A DNA stretch of 64,000 nucleotides from Lysobacterales bacterium (lineage in GTDB: Bacteria > Pseudomonadota > Gammaproteobacteria > Xanthomonadales > Ahniellaceae), in assembly GCA_016721845.1 (NCBI GenBank), contig JADKHK010000008.1, forward strand, positions 124,001 through 188,000, read 5' to 3'. Shown here one piece after another: positions 1-8,389 of the stretch; within the stretch, counting starts at the first letter, position 1; every line of letters starts with the position of its first letter. The notes beneath the pieces are model-generated. The model saw only the letters and a list, made by a program, of their open reading frames with translations. It was not told the DNA's origin and made no database searches. Made by a program: the position numbers and the translations under genes.

Positions 1-1
1 C

Positions 2-2302
2 GAAGTCTTCCATTACGACAGCGCGAATCGCATCGACTGGAACGCTGCGGGATATGACGTCTCGACGGCGGCGGGCTGTGGAGACGTTTCGCCCGCGTTG
101 CGCATACTGCGCACATATGACAATCGTGATCGTCTGACAGGTGTGAACTACCCGGGAACGGCGACCTACGACGAGACGCGCACCTACTACCTCGACGGGG
201 CATTGCAGACCGCCGTGCTCGGTGCGGGGCAGGCGAACGAAGTCAAGTGGGAATACCAGTACAACAAGCGCCGCTTGCAGACGGAAGCGCGCATCTACAT
301 CGGTGGCGAATCGTCGGCGATGAACTGGACCTACAACGGTCTGGCACAGGTGTCGAGCGTGCGTCAGCTCAACGGCTTCAGGCTGGACTATTCGCCGAAC
401 GCCTGGGGTCAGCCGACGCAGGTTTATTCGCCGACGCGTGTGCTGACCTATGCCAACGGCATCAGCTACTACCCGAATGGTGCGCTGAAGCAGTTCAACT
501 ATGGCAACGGCGCCGTGCATCAGATGACGCCGAATACGCGACAGATGCCGTCGCGCAGTTGGGATGTGAAGGGTGGCACGACCATCGTCGACAACAGCTA
601 CACCTACGATGGCAACGGCAATCCGAAGTCGATCGACGACGCGCTGAACTTCGACGACAAATGGCTGGAGTACGACGGACTGGATCGACTACGCGTGGTA
701 CGCGAGTCGGAACTCGGACCCGTGAAGGCGTCGATGAGTTACGACGCACTCGACAATCTGACCCGTTACCAGGTTGGCAGTCGCGATTGGACTTACGTTT
801 TGAACACCGCCACCCAACGCGTGACATCGGTGAAGGACACGGCGACGAATGTGGTGCAGGTGTCGTATCAGTATGACGACTCAGGCAACGTCAATCGCCG
901 CACGCAGGGCACGTTTGATCGTCGTTATAGCATCGATATCGCGAACCGGCTGACGGCGGTTCGCACCGGCGCCAACAGTCTGATCGTGGGTTACGTGTAC
1001 GACGCGCAAGGCCGTCGCACGCGCACCGACACGCCGTCGACCTCGGGCAACACCGACCTGCGCTTCCAGATCTACACGCCGTCGGGCGAGTTCCAGTGGG
1101 AAAACGACATCAAGTGGAACTCGACGGGGACGGGTGGTTCGTCGAAGCAGGTGAACTACGTCTCGCTTGGCGGCACGCTGATCGCGAAGCAGTTCGGCAA
1201 TTCGACGTACACGACCGACACGGGCGCGCGCATGGCCGCGGGCACGCTGGGCTTCAATCCGTTCGCGAACCCGTACGAAGGCGCGACGCCGGGCCAGGCC
1301 GACGGTGATCACGGCAATGCCGGCGGCAACGGCAATGGCAACGCGGGTGGCAATGGCAACGGCAATGCCGGCGGAAACGGCAACGGCAACGCTGGCGGCA
1401 ACGGCAATGGCAACGGTACCGGCGGCAACGCCGATCCGAATGCCGTCGCCACCGCCGCTGTGGTCAACCCGGAAACCTACAGCGTCGAATACGTGCACAC
1501 CGACGCGCTCGGCAGTCCGGTGGCCTACACCAGCAGCACCGGCAGCGTGCTCGCGGGCCGTCGCACCCAGTACGAACCCTACGGCACCCCGACGACCACG
1601 CCGCGCAACGGCGAACCGAGCTACACCGGCCACCAGTACGACCAGACCACCGGCCTGATCTACGCCCAGGCCCGCTTCTACGACCCCGCCCTCGGCCGCT
1701 TTCTCAGTCCTGACCCGATTGCGGTGGACACCACCTCCGCCTTCAACTTCAACCGCTACGCGTACGCCAACAACTCGCCTTATCGGTTTACTGATCCTGA
1801 TGGCCGAAATGCATTTGCTGCACTTGAGCTCACCCTTGGTGCGGTTGCAGTCGATGCCGCGACGCCTGATCCAACGGATGTTGCTGCCCCGGCAAAAGGC
1901 TTGTCGTACTCCGCGGCAATTGTGGGCACGGCAATCGGCGGATCCCTCGTTTGGGCATACAACAACGCTTTGAACGAGTCGACGAAACCGGAGAGGCAGC
2001 CTGCAGCAGCCCCGGATCTTCCGACCGGATTGGTCGGTGAAAATCCGCGACAAACCGGAAAGAACGGTGGCAAGGCGATTGGCACAAGCTTGCCCGCAGA
2101 CAAGCTCCCAGAGACTGTGAAGGAATTGACGGGCGGAACTCTTGGTCCGCCGGACAAGAACGGACGTCGCGTCTCGCCGAATGGGGTGGCGGTTCGACCA
2201 AATGGCAAAGATGGGCCGAGAATCGATATTCCTGAGAACGGAACCAAGCCGCCTGAAATCATTCATTTTCCACCGGGAACACCTGTTCCCGATCCATTGT
2301 GA
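2..2302 (+). CDS. Rhs/YD-repeat polymorphic toxin, 5' part outside the window
   Basis: The frame is open to the first base, so the N-terminus lies upstream; about 766 residues are visible. YD repeats are plain (YDNRDRLTG, YDGNGNP, YDALDNLTRY, YDAQGRRTRT). A Gly/Asn-rich tract interrupts the chain near 1313-1430. The Rhs core end follows (GLIYAQARFYDP, GRFLSPDP, then YRFTDPDGR near 1785-1806). In the Rhs family this hallmark closes the beta-cage shell and everything after it is a variable toxin tip. Here the tip is about 165 residues and contains NGVAVRP, GPRIDIP and PPEIIHF. I cannot assign it to a toxin family. The next gene starts 7 bases after the stop and is the likely immunity gene. Rhs toxins are usually exported by type VI secretion or as surface proteins; no such secretion genes are in view. 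Confidence 0.9.
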   Translation, partial: EVFHYDSANRIDWNAAGYDVSTAAGCGDVSPALRILRTYDNRDRLTGVNYPGTATYDETRTYYLDGALQTAVLGAGQANEVKWEYQYNKRRLQTEARIYIGGESSAMNWTYNGLAQVSSVRQLNGFRLDYSPNAWGQPTQVYSPTRVLTYANGISYYPNGALKQFNYGNGAVHQMTPNTRQMPSRSWDVKGGTTIVDNSYTYDGNGNPKSIDDALNFDDKWLEYDGLDRLRVVRESELGPVKASMSYDALDNLTRYQVGSRDWTYVLNTATQRVTSVKDTATNVVQVSYQYDDSGNVNRRTQGTFDRRYSIDIANRLTAVRTGANSLIVGYVYDAQGRRTRTDTPSTSGNTDLRFQIYTPSGEFQWENDIKWNSTGTGGSSKQVNYVSLGGTLIAKQFGNSTYTTDTGARMAAGTLGFNPFANPYEGATPGQADGDHGNAGGNGNGNAGGNGNGNAGGNGNGNAGGNGNGNGTGGNADPNAVATAAVVNPETYSVEYVHTDALGSPVAYTSSTGSVLAGRRTQYEPYGTPTTTPRNGEPSYTGHQYDQTTGLIYAQARFYDPALGRFLSPDPIAVDTTSAFNFNRYAYANNSPYRFTDPDGRNAFAALELTLGAVAVDAATPDPTDVAAPAKGLSYSAAIVGTAIGGSLVWAYNNALNESTKPERQPAAAPDLPTGLVGENPRQTGKNGGKAIGTSLPADKLPETVKELTGGTLGPPDKNGRRVSPNGVAVRPNGKDGPRIDIPENGTKPPEIIHFPPGTPVPDPL
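1313..1430 (+). repeat. Gly/Asn-rich coding repeat inside the Rhs protein
   Basis: Tandem codons for Gly and Asn encode repeats of the form GGNGNGNA, about five units, ending GTGGNA. The tract lies between the YD-repeat body and the Rhs core end, where a flexible linker or a slippage-prone insert is plausible. Its origin by replication slippage is an inference. Confidence 0.75.
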
Positions 2303-2309
2303 GCACTCC

Positions 2310-2927
2310 ATGAAAAGGAAGATGTTCTGTCCAGAGTTGCAATCGTTGCTCGGCATGACTGAATTCTCAGGTGGCGAGCTCTTGATGGATCCGTCAAATG
2401 AGCCGCCCTTGGGCGTCCTGCATCTTCGGTCGGTGCACGGCAAAGTCGCGACCGCGTCATGGGATTTCGCCGACGTGGAATTTCGCTTCGAGGTCTATTT
2501 CGTCAGAGTGGAATCTGCGGAGAATCTCGATGTCAGTGCGCTCAATTCGCTCTCAAAAGTTCCCGTGCTTGGGATCTTGGAGTATCTCTTCCGGGCAGAA
2601 TGGTTGCGTCCAGCGGCGCCGGGCGAAGTTCCGGAGCATTTTGAGCAAGTTATTGAAGGCCGTGGAAGTCTCGCCAACGTCCCGGCCTCTGCTACCGCAG
2701 TGGGCATTGCATTTGCCGGCGTTGTATTTCGATCTGAAGCAAGCGACGAATGCGTGGGTTTGTGCATCGACGACGTCAACAACTACAGCCTCAGGATAGT
2801 CAACGGCGTGCAAGTTGATGACGAATTGCTGGCGGGGTTCGATCGAGTGCCGTTGTCCGAGTTGAAGGCTTGGCTGGAGAAGTGGAGCTATCACGGGCCA
2901 TCTGACGATCGAGCGCAGGCTTCATGA
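2310..2927 (+). CDS. probable immunity protein for the Rhs tip
   Basis: This 205-residue protein begins at ATG 2310, seven bases after the Rhs stop; an earlier in-frame ATG would lie inside the toxin gene and is unlikely. It is acidic and soluble, with no signal peptide or membrane segment. The immunity role is inferred from position alone: in polymorphic toxin loci the gene directly after the toxin tip is normally the cognate immunity gene. It is followed by a terminator-like hairpin at 2937. I do not recognise its family. Confidence 0.65.
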   Translation: MKRKMFCPELQSLLGMTEFSGGELLMDPSNEPPLGVLHLRSVHGKVATASWDFADVEFRFEVYFVRVESAENLDVSALNSLSKVPVLGILEYLFRAEWLRPAAPGEVPEHFEQVIEGRGSLANVPASATAVGIAFAGVVFRSEASDECVGLCIDDVNNYSLRIVNGVQVDDELLAGFDRVPLSELKAWLEKWSYHGPSDDRAQAS

Positions 2928-2935
2928 GCATGGCT

Positions 2936-3024
2936 ACCGCCAGCCTCGCGCTGGCGGTTTGCTTATGGGCGGTCGCGAAGATCAGCGCGCGGATTGCGCG
3001 ATGAGGGAATCGATGACCTGCATG
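2936..3024 (+). repeat. Rhs-island 3' repeat, copy 1
   Basis: About 90 bp, shared with 8908-9002 and 10071-10156: the terminator hairpin, then a segment whose minus strand encodes the last ~13 codons of an XRE-type regulator (MQVIDSLIAQ and a stop). Upstream codons of that regulator are not recognisable here, so this is only the 3' stump of the gene kept intact at 8963-9322. It marks the end of a toxin/immunity unit. Confidence 0.8.
2937..2960 (+). terminator. hairpin terminator after the Rhs immunity gene
   Basis: An 8-bp stem (CCGCCAGC with GCTGGCGG) around a 5-base loop is followed by TTTG. The same hairpin recurs after the two other tip/immunity pairs at 8909 and 10072. Confidence 0.55.
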
Positions 3025-3068
3025 GCGGACCGATCCCATGATTTGGGCGCTGCGTGCGCGACAATGAC

Positions 3069-3262
3069 GTATGCGTCCGGTGAACCCACGTTCCGCTGAA
3101 GCGGCGGCCGTGCTTACGCCGAGGTCGGCTGCCAGGTATGCGGCAGCAATTCGCCGAGCTTGCTGTTGAGCTGCGTGGGCAAGCGCGTGAGAACGTCGCG
3201 CAGGTAGGCGTGCGGATCGTGGCCGCAGGCGCGGGCGGTTTGGATCAGGCTCATGATGTTGG
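3069..3262 (-). mobile_element. right-end fragment of IS66 copy B
   Basis: This carries the IS66 right terminal repeat (starting GTATGCGTCCGGTGAACCCA) and, on the minus strand, the last ~47 codons of tnpC ending in HTWQPTSA. It is exactly the part missing from the copy-B body at 5643-7770; insertion of copy A separated the two. The 8 bases outside this end (acaatgac) do not match those outside the other end (acccggcg), so no target duplication survives. Confidence 0.85.
3255..3262. repeat. 8-bp target duplication of IS66 copy A (left)
   Basis: GATGTTGG directly precedes the left end of copy A and recurs at 5643-5650 directly after its right end. Eight base pairs is the usual target duplication of the IS66 family. 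Confidence 0.9.
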
Positions 3263-3323
3263 GTAAGCGTCCGGTGAACCCACCTTCCACCGCCTGACCT
3301 CGCCGCGCACGCTCGCGCATTTC
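3263..3323 (+). repeat. duplicated 61-bp left end of IS66 copy A
   Basis: This segment repeats 3324-3384 in direct orientation with one visible difference (CACCGCC against CATCGCC). Both start with the terminal repeat. It could be a relic of a one-ended transposition or of recombination between nested elements. Confidence 0.85.
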
Positions 3324-3399
3324 GTAAGCGTCCGGTGAACCCACCTTCCATCGCCTGACCTCGCCGCGCACGCTCGCGCATTTCTGCGAGGAGAAGGCG

Positions 3400-3681
3400 A
3401 TGTCGAAGGAGAAGCAGTGGGCGAAGCGGATGCGGGCGTTCGAGCGCAGCGGGCTGAGCCGGCGGGCGTGGTGTGCACGTGAGAAGGTGCCGCTGTCGAC
3501 GCTGGACTACTGGCGCATGCGACTGCGGCGGCGTGACGCGGGATCGGCCCTGGTGCCGGTGGTGGTCGATGCGGCGCCGAGGGCAGAACGTATCGAGATC
3601 GCGCTGGGCGATGTGCAACTGCGGCTGCCGACGACGGTTGATGCCGAGTGGCTGTGCCGCCTGCTGCGCGGACTGCGCTGA
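3400..3681 (+). CDS. tnpA: IS66 accessory protein TnpA, copy A
   Basis: This 93-residue protein has a basic N-terminal helix-turn-helix-like region (SGLSRRAWCAREKVPLSTLDY), as is usual for the IS66 TnpA/OrfA family, which helps transposition and probably binds the element ends. The start at ATG 3400 is preceded by AGGAGAAGG. The stop overlaps the tnpB start (TGATG). The copy-B version carries a frameshift after about codon 50. Confidence 0.85.
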   Translation: MSKEKQWAKRMRAFERSGLSRRAWCAREKVPLSTLDYWRMRLRRRDAGSALVPVVVDAAPRAERIEIALGDVQLRLPTTVDAEWLCRLLRGLR

Positions 3682-4022
3682 TGCTGCGGCCGACCGGCCT
3701 GTGGCTGGCACTGAAGCCGATCGACCTGCGCTGCGGGATGGATCGGTTGCTCGTGCTGGTGCAGACGCAGTTCGGTCGCGACGGCTTTGATGGCGGGGCG
3801 TACCTGTTCCGCAATCGATCCGGTTCGCGCCTGAAGATCGTGTGCGCGGATGCCCAGGGCGTGTGGCTGTGCACGCGCCGATTGCACCGCGGTCAGTTCA
3901 CCTGGCCGCGTGCCGGTGAAGCGATGTTCGCGATCAGCGCCGCGCAGTTCGATTGGCTGGTCGCAGGCGTAGATTGGCAGCGTTTGTCGGCGCGCATCGA
4001 GGACGTACCGCGGCTGCTGTGA
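3681..4022 (+). CDS. tnpB: IS66 accessory protein TnpB, copy A
   Basis: This 113-residue protein is of the IS66 Orf2 (TnpB) family: KPIDLRCGMDRL near the N-terminus, then GGAYLFRNRSGSRLKIV and GVWLCTRRLHRGQF, the family core. Its biochemical role is not established, but it is required for IS66 transposition. ATG 3681 overlaps the tnpA stop, so translational coupling is likely. Confidence 0.9.
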   Translation: MLRPTGLWLALKPIDLRCGMDRLLVLVQTQFGRDGFDGGAYLFRNRSGSRLKIVCADAQGVWLCTRRLHRGQFTWPRAGEAMFAISAAQFDWLVAGVDWQRLSARIEDVPRLL

Positions 4023-4094
4023 TGCCGCGGAAAAGCCCGTGTTTTGCCGGCTTACGGCCATCGCGCGCACGCGCGCGCGAGATAAATTGCGGCG

Positions 4095-5597
4095 ATGAAT
4101 GCAGCCGCTCTGGACCCCACCGATATCGATGCATTGCGTGCGGCACTGGCCGCGCGTGATGCCGAGATCGCGAAGCGCGACCTGCGGATCGAGCAGCTCG
4201 AACACCTCCTTCGCCTTCTGAAACGTCAACAGTATTCGGCCAGCGCCGAGAAGTTCGATCCGACGCAGCAAGCCTTGTTCGATGCGGCTGCGGATGAAGA
4301 GATCGCGTCCGCGCAGTGCGAGATCGACACCCTGACGCCGCCACGCGAACGTGCGCAGCCGAAGCGCCAGCCGTTGCCGGAATCGTTGCCGCGCGTCGAG
4401 GAACGCATCGATCCCGTCTCGTGCACCTGCAGCGCCTGCGGCGGCGAACTGCATCAGATTGGCGAAGAGGTCAGCGAGAAGCTGGACATCAAGCCGGTCG
4501 AGTTCTTCGTGCGCCGGGTCATCCGCCCGAAGCTGGCCTGCCGCGGCTGCGAAACGATCCATACACCACCGACACTGCCCGCGATCATCGAACGCGGCAT
4601 GGCAGCGCCCGGCTTGCTCGCGCATGTGTTGATCAGCAAGTACGCCGATCACCTGCCGCTGACCCGCCAGCGCGAGATGCTGGGCCGCAGCGGTGTCGAC
4701 CTGCCGGTCTCGACCTTGTCAGAATGGGTCGGCGCCTGCGGCTTCGCACTGCAGCCGCTGGTCGATGCACTGCGCAGTGAATTGCATCGGTGCAGCGTGC
4801 TGCATGCCGATGAGACGCCGGTGCAGATGCTGGCACCGGGCAAGGGCAAGACCCAGAACGCGTATTTGTTCGCGTATCGCCGAGGCGAGATCGCCGAACC
4901 GCCGATCATCGTCTACGACTTTGCGGAGAGCCGCAGCGGGGCCAATGCACGCCGATTCCTTGCCGACTACGGCGGCGCGCTCGTGGTCGACGACTACGCA
5001 GGCTACAAGCACCTGTTCCAGTCGACGCCGATGCGCGAGATCGGCTGCTGGGCGCATGCGCGCAGAAAGTTCTTCGAACTGCATGAAGCGAACAAGAGCA
5101 CGCTCGCTGCCGAAGCGCTGACGCGCATCGGCGCCATCTACGCAGTCGAGCGCGACACCGATGGCATGGATGCCGAGCAACGCTTCGCTCATCGCCAGGC
5201 ATACGCGCAACCAAAGGTCGAGGCCTTGATCGCCTGGCTCGAATCCCTGCGCCCAAGCATCAACGGTGGATCAGCCACTGCGAAGGCCGTCGACTATTTG
5301 CTGCGCAGGAAGGCCGCGTTCACGGCCTACCTCGACGACGGCCGCTTCCCGATCGATAACAATCCGGTCGAGAACGCCATCCGACCGGTCGCGCTCGGCC
5401 GCAAGAACTGGCTGTTCGCCGGATCGCTGCTCGCCGGCCAACGCGCCGCCAACATCATGAGCCTGATCCAAACCGCCCGCGCCTGCGGCCACGATCCGCA
5501 CGCCTACCTGCGCGACGTGCTCACGCGCTTGCCCACGCAGCTCAACAGCAAGCTCGGCGAATTGCTGCCGCATACCTGGCAGCCGACCTCGGCGTAA
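4095..5597 (+). CDS. tnpC: IS66 transposase TnpC, copy A
   Basis: This 500-residue protein matches IS66 TnpC in length and layout: an N-terminal coiled-coil/leucine-zipper region (RDLRIEQLEHLLRLLKRQQ), a zinc-finger-like CxxC pair near residue 113 (CTCSACGG), a second pair (CRGCE), and a DDE domain with candidate acidic residues in LHADETPVQ, LVVDDYAGYKH and DNNPVENAIRP. The frame is intact with a normal C-terminus (HTWQPTSA). The 72-base gap from tnpB includes a GC-alternating stretch. Confidence 0.93.
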   Translation: MNAAALDPTDIDALRAALAARDAEIAKRDLRIEQLEHLLRLLKRQQYSASAEKFDPTQQALFDAAADEEIASAQCEIDTLTPPRERAQPKRQPLPESLPRVEERIDPVSCTCSACGGELHQIGEEVSEKLDIKPVEFFVRRVIRPKLACRGCETIHTPPTLPAIIERGMAAPGLLAHVLISKYADHLPLTRQREMLGRSGVDLPVSTLSEWVGACGFALQPLVDALRSELHRCSVLHADETPVQMLAPGKGKTQNAYLFAYRRGEIAEPPIIVYDFAESRSGANARRFLADYGGALVVDDYAGYKHLFQSTPMREIGCWAHARRKFFELHEANKSTLAAEALTRIGAIYAVERDTDGMDAEQRFAHRQAYAQPKVEALIAWLESLRPSINGGSATAKAVDYLLRRKAAFTAYLDDGRFPIDNNPVENAIRPVALGRKNWLFAGSLLAGQRAANIMSLIQTARACGHDPHAYLRDVLTRLPTQLNSKLGELLPHTWQPTSA

Positions 5598-5642
5598 GCA
5601 CGGCCGCCGCTTCAGCGGAACGTGGGTTCACCGGACGCATAC

Positions 5643-5650
5643 GATGTTGG
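5643..5650. repeat. 8-bp target duplication of IS66 copy A (right)
   Basis: GATGTTGG, identical to 3255-3262. Joining the two sides restores the tnpC frame of copy B, which shows that copy A inserted into copy B. Confidence 0.9.
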
Positions 5651-7003
5651 CGGCGCGTTGGCCGGCGAGCAGCGAGCCCGCGAACAGCCAGTTCTTGCGG
5701 CCGAGCGCGACCGGTCGGATGGCGTTCTCGACCGGATTGTTATCGATCGGGAAGCGGCCGTCGTCGAGGTAGGCCGTGAACGCGGCCTTCCTGCGCAGCA
5801 AATAGTCGACGGCCTTCGCAGTGGCTGATCCACCGTTGATGCTTGGGCGCAGGGATTCGAGCCAGGCGATCAAGGCCTCGACCTTTGGTTGCGCGTATGC
5901 CTGGCGATGAGCGAAGCGTTGCTCGGCATCCATGCCATCGGTGTCGCGCTCGACTGCGTAGATGGCGCCGATGCGCGTCAGCGCTTCGGCAGCGAGCGTG
6001 CTCTTGTTCGCTTCATGCAGTTCGAAGAACTTTCTGCGCGCATGCGCCCAGCAGCCGATCTCGCGCATCGGCGTCGACTGGAACAGGTGCTTGTAGCCTG
6101 CGTAGTCGTCGACCACGAGCGCGCCGCCGTAGTCGGCAAGGAATCGGCGTGCATTGGCCCCGCTGCGGCTCTCCGCAAAGTCGTAGACGATGATCGGCGG
6201 TTCGGCGATCTCGCCTCGGCGATACGCGAACAAATACGCGTTCTGGGTCTTGCCCTTGCCCGGTGCCAGCATCTGCACCGGCGTCTCATCGGCATGCAGC
6301 ACGCTGCACCGATGCAATTCACTGCGCAGTGCATCGACCAGCGGCTGCAGTGCGAAGCCGCAGGCGCCGACCCATTCTGACAAGGTCGAGACCGGCAGGT
6401 CGACACCGCTGCGGCCCAGCATCTCGCGCTGGCGGGTCAGCGGCAGGTGATCGGCGTACTTGCTGATCAACACATGCGCGAGCAAGCCGGGCGCTGCCAT
6501 GCCGCGTTCGATGATCGCGGGCAGTGTCGGTGGTGTATGGATCGTTTCGCAGCCGCGGCAGGCCAGCTTCGGGCGGATGACCCGGCGCACGAAGAACTCG
6601 ACCGGCTTGATGTCCAGCTTCTCGCTGACCTCTTCGCCAATCTGATGCAGTTCGCCGCCGCAGGCGCTGCAGGTGCACGAGACGGGATCGATGCGTTCCT
6701 CGACGCGCGGCAACGATTCCGGCAACGGCTGGCGCTTCGGCTGCGCACGTTCGCGTGGCGGCGTCAGGGTGTCGATCTCGCACTGCGCGGACGCGATCTC
6801 TTCATCCGCAGCCGCATCGAACAAGGCTTGCTGCGTCGGATCGAACTTCTCGGCGCTGGCCGAATACTGTTGACGTTTCAGAAGGCGAAGGAGGTGTTCG
6901 AGCTGCTCGATCCGCAGGTCGCGCTTCGCGATCTCGGCATCACGCGCGGCCAGTGCCGCACGCAATGCATCGATATCGGTGGGTCCAGAGCGGCTGCATT
7001 CAT
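5643..7003 (-). pseudogene. tnpC: broken IS66 transposase, copy B
   Basis: This is the same protein as copy-A TnpC but doubly damaged. One C is missing from the CCCC run a few codons after ATG 7003, shifting the start out of frame with the long reading frame (which resumes at TDIDALRAAL). The 3' end is cut by copy A after QRAANI, so the last ~47 residues lie at 3069-3262. Confidence 0.88.
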
Positions 7004-7072
7004 CGCCGCATTTATCTCGCGCGCGTGCGCGCGATGGCCGTAAGCCGGCAAAACACGGGCTTTTCCGCGGCA

Positions 7073-7414
7073 TCACAGCAGCCGCGGTACGTCCTCGATG
7101 CGCGCCGACAAACGCTGCCAATCTACGCCTGCGACCAGCCAATCGAACTGCGCGGCGCTGATCGCGAACATCGCTTCACCGGCACGCGGCCAGGTGAACT
7201 GACCGCGGTGCAATCGGCGCGTGCACAGCCACACGCCCTGGGCATCCGCGCACACGATCTTCAGGCGCGACCCCGACCGATTGCGGAACAGGTACGCCCC
7301 GCCATCGAAGCCGTCGCGACCGAACTGCGTCTGCACCAGCACGAGCAACCGATCCATCCCGCAGCGCAGGTCGATCGGCTTCAGTGCCAGCCACAGGCCG
7401 GTCGGCCGCAGCAT
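7073..7414 (-). CDS. tnpB: IS66 accessory protein TnpB, copy B
   Basis: This 113-residue frame is intact and the same protein as copy-A TnpB (KPIDLRCGMDRL, GGAYLFRNRSGSRLKIV). There is a small cluster of base differences near the RNRSGSR codons. It is the only undamaged gene of copy B and is probably of no consequence without a working TnpC in cis. Confidence 0.85.
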   Translation of the reverse strand: MLRPTGLWLALKPIDLRCGMDRLLVLVQTQFGRDGFDGGAYLFRNRSGSRLKIVCADAQGVWLCTRRLHRGQFTWPRAGEAMFAISAAQFDWLVAGVDWQRLSARIEDVPRLL

Positions 7415-7694
7415 CAGCGCAGTCCGCGCAGCAGGCGGCACAGCCACTCGGCATCAACCGTCGTCGGCAGCCGCAGTTGCACATCGCCCAGCGCGATCTC
7501 GATACGTTCTGCCCTCGGCGCCGCATCGACCACCACCGGCACCAGGCCGATCCCGCGTCACGCCGCCGCAGTCGCATGCGCCAGTAGTCCAGCGTCGACA
7601 GCGGCACCTTCTCACGCGCACACCACGCCCGCCGGCTCAGCCCGCTGCGCTCGAACGCCCGCATCCGCTTCGCCCACTGCTTCTCCTTCGACAT
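7414..7694 (-). pseudogene. tnpA: frameshifted IS66 tnpA, copy B
   Basis: It starts like copy-A TnpA (MSKEKQWAKRMRAFERSG) but one C is missing from the GGCCC of the GSALVP codons, so the protein reads out of frame after about residue 50. The native stop would be at 7414-7416, overlapping tnpB. Confidence 0.85.
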
Positions 7695-7770
7695 CGCCTT
7701 CTCCTCGCAGAAATGCGCGAGCGTGCGCGGCGAGGTCAGGCGATGGAAGGTGGGTTCACCGGACGCTTAC

Positions 7771-8027
7771 ACCCGGCGCACGCGATGACGCCCTACGGAC
7801 CGACCCGCGTCCTGCAACGACCGCCGCACGCGGATCGATCCGTAGGTTTCGCGCGAACTGACAAAGATCGACTTCACCGCGTCGGCGAGCTCGATGTCTT
7901 CCTGTTCACGCGCACTCGGTGCCCGGTCGCGCCATGCATAGAAACCCGAGCGCGAGACCCGCAGCAATCGACACATCCGCTGCACTGCGAACTCGGGATC
8001 GTTGTCCTTGATCCACGCGTACCTCAC
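7771..8027 (-). pseudogene. IS3-family OrfB, N-terminal fragment
   Basis: The first ~85 codons of an IS3 OrfB transposase (RLLRVSRSGFYAWRDR, ETYGSIRVRRSLQDAG), the HTH_21-like start of the family. The stop codon is made by the GTAA of the abutting IS66 end. The DDE catalytic domain is absent. Confidence 0.88.
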
Positions 8028-8320
8028 GACGATTCCTTCGCGAAGTACGCCGCCGCTTTTTTTAGAATGTCCCGGTCGAGCTTCAAGCTCGCGTTCTCGG
8101 CGCGCAGACGCACCAGTTCCTTCTGCATCGCCTGGGGCGACATCCCCGTCGCCGGATCAGGCTGCAAGCTGTCCCGACCGCGAACCCAATTGCCTACGGT
8201 CTGAGCCGGCAGATCGAGTCGTCGAGCCACTTCGGAATGCGATAACTGTTCCTCGATCACTAGGCGCACCACCTCGCGACGAAAGTCCTCGGGATACGTC
8301 TTGCGCTTCTTCGTCTTCAT
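8024..8320 (-). CDS. IS3-family transposase subunit OrfA
   Basis: This 98-residue protein has the IS3 OrfA pattern: a basic start (KKRKTYPEDFRREVV), a helix-turn-helix (LSHSEVARRLDLPAQTVGNWV) that binds the element ends, and a C-terminal leucine-zipper-like segment (LRAENASLKLDRDILKKAA). It overlaps the start of orfB by ATGA. It is complete but useless without orfB. Confidence 0.88.
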   Translation of the reverse strand: MKTKKRKTYPEDFRREVVRLVIEEQLSHSEVARRLDLPAQTVGNWVRGRDSLQPDPATGMSPQAMQKELVRLRAENASLKLDRDILKKAAAYFAKESS

Positions 8321-8389
8321 GAATTTCTCCTGTCAGGGTCGATTCAATACGACCCAAAGGCAGGTGTCCACGCAAGCGGGACTGGTTCA

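Larger units (their letters stand above)
3263..5642 (+). mobile_element. IS66-family insertion sequence, copy A
   Basis: The element has matching terminal repeats (GTAAGCGTCCGGTGAACCCA at the left, the complement of GTATGCGTCCGGTGAACCCA at the right), an 8-bp target duplication, and the three-gene IS66 layout tnpA-tnpB-tnpC, all with open frames. It sits inside the tnpC of copy B. The left end is duplicated: a 61-bp terminal segment at 3263-3323 precedes the left end proper at 3324. Without the duplication the element is 2319 bp. It looks potentially active. Confidence 0.92.
5643..7770 (-). mobile_element. body of IS66 copy B, split by copy A
   Basis: An almost identical IS66 copy in opposite orientation, running from its left end at 7770 (complement of GTAAGCGTCCGGTGAACCCA) to the interruption at 5643. 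The remainder is at 3069-3262. Single-base deletions relative to copy A in tnpA, before tnpC and in tnpC make it inactive. With copy A it forms a large tail-to-tail inverted repeat of about 2.1 kb arms. Its left end cuts an IS3-family orfB at 7771. Confidence 0.9.
7771..8389 (-). mobile_element. truncated IS3-family element
   Basis: One end is preserved: on the minus strand the element begins at about 8389 with TGAACCAGTCCCGCTTGCGT, a typical TGA-type IS3 terminus, followed by orfA and the first ~85 codons of orfB. The other end was removed when IS66 copy B and a deletion abutted it at 7770. The preserved end lies inside the coding region of a toxin tip, so this element once split that tip from its parent gene. 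Confidence 0.8.

Noticed and set aside
3114..3371. Minus-strand frame spanning the two IS66 ends
   Set aside because: It is the 3' end of the copy-B tnpC read across the copy-A left end, not a separate gene.
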